Below are positions 1 through 9,629 of a stretch of 64,000 nt of DNA, one piece after another. Each line of letters starts with the position of its first letter. The first letter of the stretch is position 1. A program made the translations under genes and the position numbers. Under the pieces are notes generated by a model. That model saw only the letters and a program-made list of their open reading frames with translations, was not told the origin of the DNA and did not search any database. Source of the stretch: Naegleria lovaniensis (Eukaryota; Heterolobosea; Eutetramitea; Acrasida; Naegleriidae); NCBI RefSeq assembly GCF_003324165.1, contig NW_025407883.1, positions 1 to 64,000 of the forward strand, written 5' to 3'.

Positions 1-100
1 GAGCCAGGTCGCTCCTTTGCATTTCACATTGAGCAAGCCACGAAGTTCGGTCGCAAATCTGCTAATTTTTAATAAATAATTAAAAAAAATAAATCGGACA

Positions 101-235
101 AGTGCTGATGATATTTGGCACTCAAGTGTCAGGTGCTGTTTGCATTTGGCACTCCAGTGTTAAGTGCTATTTGTATCTCCTTTTTGGGACTACGTGCCAT
201 TGCAAACGGCACTAAAGTGTAAGGTGTAAGGTGCT
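101..235. repeat. Degenerate tandem repeat with GGCACTnnAGTGT dyads
   Basis: Three imperfect copies of a unit containing GGCACT followed by two bases and AGTGT begin near 117, 148 and 208, so the spacing is about 31 and then about 60 bases (two units). Each copy is a short inverted repeat (GGCACT/AGTGnC) and is followed by a G/A-G-TGCT tail. No ORF covers it. Function unknown; it may be a decayed minisatellite or the edge of a mobile element. Confidence 0.5.
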
Positions 236-249
236 AAAAGGTATGTCCT

Positions 250-770
250 CGGTGAAACTCCTCAATTTGAATTTTTAAGATTTTATGGAAAATTGGAAAA
301 AATTGGAGAATGAAGAAGATTTTGGAAATCTTGCACTAGAGTTGTGTCGTTGCCAAGATATGTCACTTTCTTCATGATCACCTTCCATTGTAGGACAACA
401 GTGCATAAACATAGATGATCATCAACATTCCATCTTGGTCAAAAATACTGAATGTGAAGAATATACGTTCATGCAACTAAAGTCACCAACAGTGATCATT
501 CGGAATGTTTGTAGTGTTCCCAACCAAAACATCAAGAGTATTACATAATACCGAAGTGACAAGTAATTCTTAGATTTATTGTTCAAACATTCCATGTTGA
601 ACGCAATAACATTGTGGTCGACATTACAAGTCACTTGTATAAAGTTGGCAAGAACTTGAGTGTGTTTCAAGCAACAAAATACTGGAATAAAAAAATTTTG
701 GGATTGTTTGGTGGTGGTTGTTGCTGGAGTTGCTGCAAATAAGCAGTATTTTAGCAATCATCCCCTCCCA
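250..770. repeat. Copy A of a diverged direct duplication (other copy 6120-6570)
   Basis: Sequence from about 290 to 760 reappears, diverged and with small indels, at about 6120 to 6567 in the same orientation. Shared blocks include a stretch beginning TTGGAGAATGAAGAAGAT, one beginning GATGATCATCAA, and a 3' block containing GGTGGTTGTTGCTGGAGTTG. Neither copy has a clean long ORF on either strand, so both look like pieces of a decayed duplicated gene. 770-1300 holds nothing I can assign beyond possible upstream remains of the RNase H element. Confidence 0.6.
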
Positions 771-1313
771 TTGTGCTAGGATGGACTATTGCTTCCGTCC
801 CTCGTGGGATGATAGAATTATGTGTTGATTTTAAAGTTCTGCCTTATAATTTTCCTTTTCCAAATCGTCCAAAGGAATGGGTTGAGGAGTGCTGGTGATT
901 TGTTCTGAACGTAGTGAAGGGCAGGAATGTTTCGATTGTAAACAATATCCTGTTCTCAAAGCAGTTATCTACTTATTCACCAACAAAGACCCTCTCCATG
1001 AAAACTAAGTAGAAAGGAAAGGACCACCTGCCAAACCACATTATCAAACTCAACGAATTATGGAGAAACCATGCAATAGACATCTACATGAAATACGATG
1101 ACTGGAAACAAATCCCATTAGTTGAAATCAAGAGAACGAACCCATTCTTGGATGAAGTTATCAATGCTCTAAACAACAATCAATATTACACTTTAGGAGA
1201 TGTCTTTATAAGAGAGCTTTAAATTCTGCAAAAACAAGATACATCACACTTGAACCGAAACGAAACCTCCTCAACAGGACATGGTATAACTTCCAAACTC
1301 CTGTAACCCAAGG

Positions 1314-2035
1314 GTGGAAAGAATTCACCTTAACAGCAGAAGAACTTATCAACAGAATGTAGACTTTGCAATCAACAAAATAGACATCATACCGATACTA
1401 CCCCCTGAACATTCGATCAAGATTGCCACAGACGGATCTTTCATGAAAGACAAAGGAGGGATAGGAATTATTAGTAATAAGGGTCATCGCTTCGTCTTCC
1501 CAGCATTCTCCCCCAGTTGTTCATTTGACTGTGAAATCCAAGCCATCTACTTCGCAATTGTATTGACTAAACAAATAGTCGAAATCATTACAGATTCACA
1601 AGCGAGCATTAAGATAATCAAAAGCAAGAATAAGAGCGCCAACCCATATGTGAGTTACATCAGAGAAAATCTTCATGAAAACATTTCATTCAAATTCGTT
1701 AAATCCCATCAAAATATCTCCTCAGCCAAACCTCACGAAAGAGAAGAGATCATAATGAACGACACAGCAGATAAATTAGCGGAAGAAGGAAGGAAAACTA
1801 ACCACCCCACCGAAGAACCACGCTTACAAAATACTCATAACATTCAATAAGAAACTATGCTATAATAGAATCAATTATCTCATGTACCGCAAAACATATG
1901 CAGATCAAATTAAGAACAGCACAAACCGCACACCCATATATGCAAGAGAAACCAAACTAGTTCCCTCTAAAGGATTCCCGAGAAAATACACTTGTCAAAC
2001 ATGTAATGGAAATGTTTACATCGTGCGGTGAGCGA
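1314..2035 (+). mobile_element. RNase H domain fragment of a non-LTR retrotransposon (LINE-like)
   Basis: The reading frame to 1850 encodes an RNase HI fold: IATDGSFMKDKGGIGII (first Asp), a conserved Glu in CEIQAIYFAI, a second Asp in IITDSQASIKII, a KSHQ strand and a final Asp in NDTADKLAEEG. Beyond 1850 a degenerate continuation ends in a CxxC half zinc finger (CQTCNGN, near 2000), as in the RNase H plus zinc-finger tail of LINE polymerases. No reverse transcriptase is visible upstream, so this is a 3' end fragment. It differs clearly from the RNase H copy at 34.4 kb, so the two are separate element families or old insertions. Family assignment is from motifs only. Confidence 0.65.
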
Positions 2036-2164
2036 TGTTGTCATGAAAGTGCAAGATGTAACCTATTCCAAGTTTCGTATTTTTTATTTATTTAGTGAGC
2101 AAACAAATTCAGGTAAATTCCACATTTTCGTATTTTTAATGAAATTAGTGGGCAATCAAAGCCA

Positions 2165-2260
2165 TGTTTCTACATTGTAAACAACAAGAGTTTGGTAATA
2201 ATTTAAACTAATGGATTTGTAACTCGCCAAACATCCATTTCCCACTTCCCAAATTTAATG
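2165..2260 (-). repeat. Dispersed repeat, inverted partner of 7088-7170
   Basis: The reverse complement of this stretch contains GGATGTTTGGCGAGTTACAA, then CCATTAGTTT, then GTTTACAATGTAGAAACAT. The same order of blocks occurs on the plus strand at about 7090 to 7168. The two copies are about 80-90 bp, differ by small indels and lie 5 kb apart in opposite orientation. They overlap no intact gene. Confidence 0.6.
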
Positions 2261-2529
2261 TTTGTTGTCAACATAACACAAACGCAGTTGGTACCTTGGT
2301 TTGGTGTTAGCCGGACCTAAAAAAGCTTTTAAACTCGGGCTGAACCTGAAGAAACATGTCGCGAGTTCGACATTTCTACAAAACAAAACACCATCTAATC
2401 ATTACTCTTTACTTGAAATCGACGAACAACCAAACCACCTGGTGGAGGAAGATCAATTACAGTTGTCGAATAACGAATTCATTGAAATGAAAGTTTTTTT
2501 TGCAAAATCCTAACGAAAAACATCGTCCT

Positions 2530-2770
2530 GTCATGTTGCAAAATGCAATTGTGAAAGAATGAAACCTCGAAAGTAGTGTCTCATCAGATTAAAATGTGAA
2601 AGTTTTTATTGATCAAAATCCTGATTTTTGGATTGAATCGGATCCACTGCAGAGCCGCTGGATCCGGTGTCACTGCGTGGGCTCTGGCTGCAGATTTGTC
2701 AGGGCCCTCAGGGAATGTGACACACGTCACAGAATATATGCATCTCACTTTGTATTCCACACGTATGGTA
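2530..2770. other. Non-coding gap with a short conserved block shared with 7.8-7.9 kb
   Basis: Holds no supported gene. A block near 2675-2705 (GCGTGGGCTCTGGCTGCAGA and following bases) recurs with few changes near 7887-7916 in the same orientation, with loosely similar GGATCC-containing sequence 30-60 bases upstream in both. On the minus strand both copies would read PDKSA(A/T)RAHA, and one of the differences is synonymous in that frame. It may be a remnant of an old coding segment, but neither copy sits in a convincing ORF. Confidence 0.35.
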
Positions 2771-4500
2771 TTAAAACCAACAATGTGAGTGGACATGTTT
2801 AGCGCATGCACTGCATTTGAAAGTGGTGTTGGAACGAATTCCTTTTCTCTTACAAATGGTTTGGGTTGTTGGGTCTACATTGGAAAATGTTGCAACGTTG
2901 AAATTTCCTTTTTTACCGAGGTTGTCGATTACTAAGGCTGTAAATAATGGCAACCAAATGGCCTAATTGTTGAGGCTTTCGGTTATTGGGTCCCATATGG
3001 AAATATTGATATAATTTGTGAGAACCAACCACAAGTGTCTTCATCATTGCAAAAAACATGCATCGTTTCCAACTTCTATGTCTACTTCGAAAATGGTACA
3101 AATTCAATGCAGCGTCAAATGAATCAACACTTCCCATGTTCATGTTATAAAATCGTAAAATGTCACATCTTGGTGTTTTGTTAGACCCTTTGGCTTTGAC
3201 ACGTTCTAATTCTTCTCTTGGAATTGAAGTGGACCCAACAGACGCCATAAAATTACATTTACCAGAATCAAACACTGAGAGTGCTGCAAAAGCGTTATCA
3301 TTTCTAACAATAAAGCTTTGATCTCCTTTCTGTTTGAGATCCGGTTGCAAATAATTGGAAAATATTTCGGAAGACCGATTACTTTGGCAACTCAATACAA
3401 ATTCAAAGTTGTTTTGTTTCAATTGCTCTGCTAATGTCAAACTTCCGTAAAATTGATCAGTAATTATTGTGTACTTTCTTGTGTTGTAATTTGGAAGTTT
3501 CTTGGCCAAATCCATAACATAATCAACTACGGTAGTACTAAGGTTATGCTCATTATTTTTCCCTCTGTATAACCAAAACCACACCGTCATCCCGAAACTG
3601 TCATATAGAATAAATAATTTTAAACCTGTTGCATGTGGTTTACCACGGACGTGTTGTCTTCCCTTAAACCGTCCTTTGAACAATATAATACATTCATCAA
3701 CAACCCCAATATTACTTGGGATCCAACACTCATGAAGCAGGTTGCAAAACGTGTCTAATATCCAATCAATATCGTATGATATGCATTGATGAATTTCTCG
3801 AAAACGTTTCTTGGTCATTATGTTGCGAATTAATCCGTTCCCAAATAAATATACCTCTTTGTCCAATAATGTGCCAACTCCGGCATTTTGATAAGCCCCA
3901 TTGTAAAAGTAATCGCAAAATAATAGTTCAATTCCTGCAAGGTAACCTCAGGTTTTTTCAATTCAGCACATTTTAAATTAGTTTTTTCTAAAATATGCTT
4001 TTCCACCTCAGCCGTGTATAATTGTTTGAATAATTCAAAACTATTTCCGTTTGTAACTTTGTTTGACGATTTGCCACATTCTTTGGTGATGTATGGATTA
4101 CAGAATTCCGGTGCTTTTTTCCAGCCTTCAGGAATATAACCATGCTTGTCTTTGTTGTGGGAGAGGAGAGCTTTTTTGCTTGCAAATTTCTTGTTACATT
4201 CTTCAAACAATACTTTTTTTTCTTTTTTTTTTGATTTCTCAATTAATCTACTTGATGTCATTGATTTCTTTCTTTTCTTAGTTTCCTTGGTTTCGGCTGA
4301 TGAATTATTGTTTGTAGAATTTTTCAATTTTTTAATGCTCCGTAGATTCCCTTCAAACTCATTTTGAGATCGTTTGGATTAAGTGATGCATAGAAGTTCA
4401 TTATAGTTTGTTTCCTGATGTCCTAACATGATATTGTTTACATAATTCTTTTAAATTCTTGTTTGTGAGTTGTTGTAGCTCATCTTGTGACATTTTGATG
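2771..4500 (-). mobile_element. PiggyBac-like DNA transposon transposase, frameshifted relic
   Basis: Three pieces in different frames make a PiggyBac/DDE_Tnp_1_7 transposase. The N-terminal piece (4327-3830) is lysine-rich and ends in ELAHYWTK. The catalytic piece (3866-2913) carries the three acidic motifs: VVDECIILFKGRF, TIITDQFYGSL and NMGSVDSFDAA. A C-terminal piece (2953-2771) has Cys/His spacing like the PiggyBac cysteine-rich domain (FKCSACAKHVHSHC). The frame changes once near 3855 and again near 2930, and a further frame with in-frame stops lies 5' of 4327. There, at about 4495-4410, SQDELQQLTNKNLKELCKQY followed by TSGNK resembles a SAP DNA-binding motif. I could not define terminal inverted repeats; TTAA sites occur near both sides but prove nothing in AT-rich DNA. 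Probably inactive. Confidence 0.75.
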
Positions 4501-4689
4501 ATTTATTGTTCCGATGATTTTGTTTGTTGAGTTTCACCCGAAGGTAGTTGTTGTGATGATTGTGATAAAGTACTAGGTTCATTTTGTTGTGATGATTGTT
4601 GTGATGAGCAAAATGTGTTCGGTTAGGAGTGTGATAAGTGTTTCGCAGGGCTGTCATATTTGAAAGTTGTCCATGACCATTCTTATTAA

Positions 4690-6240
4690 GGGTTCTCATG
4701 GATTTCTGGTACAATGTTGCAAATGGCTGACTCAAAAACCCACACCTCAAAAATCATTTGAGTGTCAAATGATACAAGGATGGGTGTATCAATGTCTACT
4801 AATACGTGTGGTAGAATAAACTCGTAATTTCTAGATTTATTGTTGTCTTGGTGGATAAACGGTTGTTTTTGGCTTCTTAAAAATAAAAATGCAAAACAAC
4901 AATTCCGAACTAGCTTTGGCATGTTATCCTTGAACGAAATGAATTCAAATGTGGAGCTAGACAACCAATCCACATCAACTCGCACCCACGAATTCTGATC
5001 TTCATCTTCTCTATGACTATCTTACCGATATAAAATTCACACCATCAGACATCAATAATCAGTAATTCGTATTTTCGAAGAAAATGCTATCAGAAGTATT
5101 GCTGTTCTAAATTTATTTGAAGAGATCATGTCATTTGACTTCCAAAATCCATCATCAAAGCAGTGATTTCTTTCCGAAAATGCAATCCGAAAATGATAAA
5201 TCTTCCAAACCAAAAGATTTCACGTAAAAACAAGATGATGTCAAACAAATGTTCATAAAAAAGAGCTTGAATGGAACAGATCTATTGAACACTCCTATTC
5301 AATCTCTCTCGACAATACAACTAACAAAAAATTGAAATGATTGAAAATATTCTCAAACAGCGACCAAGATTCTCTCAAGCAGTAATAGCAGCTTTAAATT
5401 TTGCTCATCATCACCAAAATCCATCAAAAGCATTTAAAACGATAGAAATCCCTCTCCCGAGTCCGGAACACGGACCTTGAAAAGAAATAGAATGGTATTG
5501 ATAAATAGTTTTTTGGATGATTTATTGGATCATACATTAACTTTTTTCAAAATAATTGTCATATTGGATGTTAAAGTATTGACGCCACCGCCATTAATCA
5601 AGAAATCACCATTAATCACCAAAAAAACATTATTTTTGGATTTGAAGAACACATTTCAAAAACACATAGAAGACTGGCAAGAATTTCTGAAAGGTATTGG
5701 AGAAAATCACTTCACCTATGCTTCAAATATGATTATCATACACCTCTCATCGTGCACGGATTGGAAAAACACCAATGCTTTTGAAAGATTCGCAAGCCAT
5801 TCAAGATGTTACAATGTCCATCAAAAGAAAAGATTTGAACTCATTTCAACGTTTGGTTTGTATTTACAAAACTTTGGGACAACTTTTCAATAGCAAATAT
5901 TGCTTAATTATTGACTTGAGCAGAGTTGACTGATGAATATCAAGCATTGCTTTATAGAGCTGTTGTTGCTTTTGCTCGATTGATGAAGATTGAACACTTG
6001 TCCAACTGTCAACAGGTGTATGTCTTGCATCCAAACTTTAAGACCAAGAATTCTGTCGATGATATTTTCAATATCATTCCAAATGAAACAAGACAGAGAT
6101 CATGACACTCATCAAGATTTTATATGATTGGAAAAAATTGGAGAATGAAGAAGATTTCTGAAAGTTTGCACTAGAGTTGCGTCGTTGTCAAGATGTGACA
6201 CTATTTTCATGATTACATTCAATTGGAGGACACCAGTGAT
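4690..6240. pseudogene. Decayed gene remains, possibly CRAL-TRIO-like
   Basis: No intact gene. A 138-codon frame at 5477-5893 (plus) and broken frames after it read like degenerate protein. At about 5920-6100 one frame gives EYQALLYRAVVAFARLMKIE and then YVLHPNFKTK, reminiscent of the V-HP motif of divergent CRAL-TRIO domains. On the minus strand 4985-4686 is open but unrecognised. Interpretation is weak; the stretch is best viewed as pseudogene debris. Confidence 0.25.
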
Positions 6241-6575
6241 CTCTCAGTGTATGTTGTTTGCAAAGAAAGAAGATAACAACGAAACGTAGATGATCATCAA
6301 TATTCCATCTGGGTAAAAGATACTGAATGTGAAGAGTATGCGTTCATGGAACTAAAGTCACCAATAGTGTAATGTTGGGAACACTATATTGTGTTGAACG
6401 CAACAACATTGAGGTCAATGTTGCCAAAAGTCACTTGTTGTGAATAAAGTTGCGTGTGTTTCAAGCAACAATAAATCTATCAATTACTGGAATAAAAAAG
6501 TTTAGGGATTGTTTGATGGTGGTTGTTGCTGGAGTTGCTGCAATTAAGCAATAATTTAGCAACCATTGGAAACTA
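6110..6575. repeat. Copy B of the diverged direct duplication (other copy 290-760)
   Basis: Shares with 290-760 the blocks GATTGGAAAAAATTGGAGAA.., GATGATCATCAATATTCCAT.. and GTGGTTGTTGCTGGAGTTGC.. in the same order and orientation. Copy B directly follows the possible CRAL-TRIO debris, so copy A may be a duplicated 3' end of the same decayed gene. 6575-7085 contains nothing I can assign. Confidence 0.6.
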
Positions 6576-7150
6576 TTTCGGGGAAAATAAAATAGTAACT
6601 TCATTCAGAATATGAAGTTCCTTAATTTGCGTCACAATTACTGGAAGAACTGAATTCAGTTACTGAGGATTCAAGATTGCCTTAACTAATCGATGGTCCA
6701 ATTGGACAGGAAAATTGGAGACTATTTTTATGATTACATTTAATTGAAGGACATTATGACAGTGCAGGACTGCCTTGTTCGAATCTTTTCGACAACTCAC
6801 ATTTACTTTTTAACCTTACTTTAATATTTATTTTTTTTACATTAACGTGACCTTATCACCTCCTTTGATACTTGGTTTATTTATGATAATGTGAGTTGAT
6901 CACAATCCATCTCTTCTTCATCACTTCCTTCTTACTTCCTTGCGTTTCTCTGGTTTTCTCCTTTTTTTCCTCTCAGCGGTTTTTGGAGTTTTTTGCCATC
7001 TGTACCCCTTTTCAAATGCTCGGGACTCTGCTCAATAAAATCTAATGACAAATTATGCAGAAAATCCCTCAAACACCAATCCTTTTCAAAGGATGTTTGG
7101 CGAGTTACAAACCCATTAGTTTTCCTCCAACTAATTCCAAACTCTGTTGT

Positions 7151-7575
7151 TTACAATGTAGAAACATCGTGAATCTTTTTATTTGCTTCAAGTAATTGTT
7201 GTCTGAGAATTTTGATTTGTTCTTGCAAGAATGGAATGCTTCTTGAGGTTTCTTCGTTGATTTTTTGATAAATGCATTTAGCTCTTTGAGCAAAAGTGAG
7301 TATGGACAGAGTTTCTGAAAGTGAGGTAACTGCAGGATTGACATTGGCAATAACACAGGTCTTAGAATTCCCTCCAAGAGAATCCTTAAGTAGAAATGTC
7401 AATTTTGCTATCTCGGTGTTGAACGTGGGGAGAAATTCCATTAGCCACATCGAAGAACAGATCGTACTATTATGTTCAAAGGAGAAAAGTGGGCTGTTAC
7501 TCAAGGAAGTTGTTGAGGAGTGAAAAAGTGCTTTGAACGCGGTGCTATTCATTCCGCCTGCTTGAGGTGTCAAGG
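7151..7575 (-). pseudogene. Kinesin motor-domain fragment
   Basis: The minus strand reads IAKLTFLLKDSLGGNSKTCV, then ETLSILTFAQRAK, then a short coiled segment ending in LRQQLLEANKKI. This is the alpha4 to neck part of a kinesin motor (family pattern SKLT-LL-DSLGGN-KT). Upstream, GGMNSTAF aligns with the MN-TSSRSH switch I region and an overlapping second frame reads HVQHRDSK, matching IPYRDSK, so a frameshift separates it from the conserved part. P-loop and N-terminal motor are absent. The best resemblance is to kinesin-12/KIF15-type motors. It is a decayed fragment, not a functional gene. Confidence 0.7.
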
Positions 7576-7612
7576 AGTCCCTCAACATGTAACTTGTAGC
7601 GTGAGGAACAAA

Positions 7613-7780
7613 TCCTGATATAAAGTGTCTTTGGGACAAATTTCAATGCTGATGAAATAAAGTTTGATTAATGCTTGCTGGGTGATAATGGCTGTCTCTT
7701 CTGGTGATGAGCAAGGCCTCATGAATTGTTGTCCTAGCGGTCTTCTTCCAAAGACGACAAAACATCGACTTCGATTTGTT
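7613..7780. repeat. 137-bp near-identical direct repeat, copy 1
   Basis: The core 7644-7780 matches 8766-8902 at all but about five positions; similarity continues about 30 bases further upstream in both with a small indel. Copy 1 lies just 5' (on the minus strand) of the kinesin fragment. Both copies can be read on the minus strand without stops in two frames, so the coding frame, if any, is uncertain. Confidence 0.85.
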
Positions 7781-8765
7781 CCAACTTTCACTGGAAAAGC
7801 GGAGGATCCGCTCCAGCGATTCCTGGATTTTTATTTTTGGATCTGTCGAATCCTGAATACTTGAAGTTTCATGATCGGCTGAGGATGCGTGGGCTCTGGT
7901 TGCGGATTTGTCAGGCAAGATTTGTGTTGTTGAAAGGAAACCATACGCATGTAAATCCACCTGTAAGATTTCTGATGACGATAGAAACATGTTGACTGAA
8001 GTATTCCTCTTAGACTTGAAATCGAAACGGATAGAGTGGTGGAGTAATCAGAGCATGATCCATACGCTTATCCATGATTCATCATCATCTCTTCCCTCTC
8101 AATAGGCACAGCATAGCTACATGCAAAATATGAAGGTTGAGATCGAAATGAATTTCAAAGAAGATGTTGCTTTTTTTCACATTCTCCTTGCCCAGTCACT
8201 TATCAATTCAAAGGAGAAGACGAAAGGAACAGAAGAAGGAAAAACCATCATGAAGAAAGTCATCTACCAGAACGACGAAATCAAGGAATTGAAACTCAAG
8301 GACAATAGCTGAATTGAATCCAAGCCGAGAAGAAAAACTAACCAAAAGATGAACAACCTTCGCAACCACGTTGTTCATGTCGATGATAAAATAAGACAAG
8401 CACTTACAGTGGTAAAAGGATCAAGAAAAAAGCATCTCGCCCTTTATTGAGGTAATTTAATTAACTGGGATCGAAGGATTGGATCGTCCATTCAATCTAA
8501 AACAAGGATTTTTAATAAACTTTCATGATTCGACAACTGCTTTTCCATCCACAACTCTCTCCAACCTGTCGATTTCAAGTAGGTGTTTTGCTTTGTTGTG
8601 TCGAATCGGTCGCACTCTCGATACATTTCAAGAATTATTCTTAAGAAGCATGTTCAAGAAATGACAGTCGTTTGTTGAATTGTTTGTCTTCAATGATTAT
8701 GGTCTTTTTGGTGTTTGTTTTCTTCGGGACGGAACAAGTCATCCGGATGTAAAGTGCCCTTGGGA
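7780..8765. other. Gap between repeat copies, no supported gene
   Basis: Only short frames are open. The one at 8121-8312 (plus) encodes a charged, possibly helical peptide (EEGKTIMKKVIYQNDEIKEL) and continues degenerately to about 8440; this could be coiled-coil debris. The block near 7887-7916 is shared with 2675-2705. Confidence 0.3.
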
Positions 8766-8902
8766 CAATGCTGATGAAATAAAGTTTGATTAATGCTTGC
8801 TGGGTGATAATGGCTGTCTCTTCTGGTGATGAGCAAGGCCTCATGACTTGTTGTACATACGGTCTTCTTCCAAAGACAACAAAACATCGACTTCGATTTG
8901 TT
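8739..8902. repeat. 137-bp near-identical direct repeat, copy 2
   Basis: Counterpart of 7644-7780. The right boundary is sharp: after CTTCGATTTGTT the two copies diverge at once. No terminal inverted repeats or target-site duplication were found flanking either copy. 8903-9629 contains no convincing gene; the long open frame 8786-9421 resembles no family I know and starts inside the repeat. Confidence 0.85.
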
Positions 8903-9589
8903 GTGACAAACAGAGAACGTCACAACACAAAACAACATTGTTTCCTCCGAAAGTTGGAACATTCGTTCAACAGGTACGTCATTGTTTGTGTTCCAAACAT
9001 ATACTCATCTACAAATGTCAGGAATATATATATACTCTACACTTCATTGTCAGGAGAGAATTGTGTCCACCGTAATTTATTGAAAAAGAATCATATTTCA
9101 TGTTTTCGCTGGACCTCTCTGATGAATGACTTGTATTTCAAGTTTGATCTCTTGATGACCCCAATATCTGTCACAGCATTCACCCTTCACAGGGTGGTGA
9201 TTAAATTTTTATGGAATGACAAAATTTTGTCTCAGCTTTCGGTGAAGCGAATTAAGGATACCCTTAATAATTACATAAATGAAATTCCTATTGTCAAAAA
9301 GAACAGCTGTTTTTCTAGAACTTGTGTCTCTCTTAGATTCCTGTACAACCTTTCGCTGTCACGTTGTGTATTGAATACTAAACTAATAAAAGCTCAAAAA
9401 AAGGAAGGTGGAAGTTTATGACATTAACGATTTCAAACGAGCCTTTGGGCTTTTTTTTCAACGTCAAAATTTTTAATACCCACTTTTTAATTAAGAGAGA
9501 CAAGCAACAAAGATCATGTCAAACAGCTTCACATTTTTGGGCCGGTTTTGAATTCACATAACGGGTGTGGCCATCCACTCACAACTATA

Positions 9590-9600
9590 AATAGATCCGA
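9590..9600 (+). promoter_or_regulatory. TATA-like sequence upstream of the peroxidase relic
   Basis: The stretch CTATAAATAG lies about 38 bases before the ATG at 9630, in a 5' region rich in ACAAAA typical of leaders here. It fits a TATA element, but AT-rich DNA gives such matches by chance. Confidence 0.3.
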
Positions 9601-9629
9601 ATTTAACAAAACCACCAACACAAAGAAAA

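Noticed and set aside
422-757. 111-codon minus frame
   Set aside because: Lies in the decayed duplicated block; the second copy does not keep the frame open.
2301-2513. 70-codon open frame
   Set aside because: Begins without ATG, ends after 70 codons and matches nothing; likely debris.
8786-9421. 211-codon open frame starting inside the 137-bp repeat
   Set aside because: Its first part is the repeat, the rest has no protein-like motif, and it has no start of its own.
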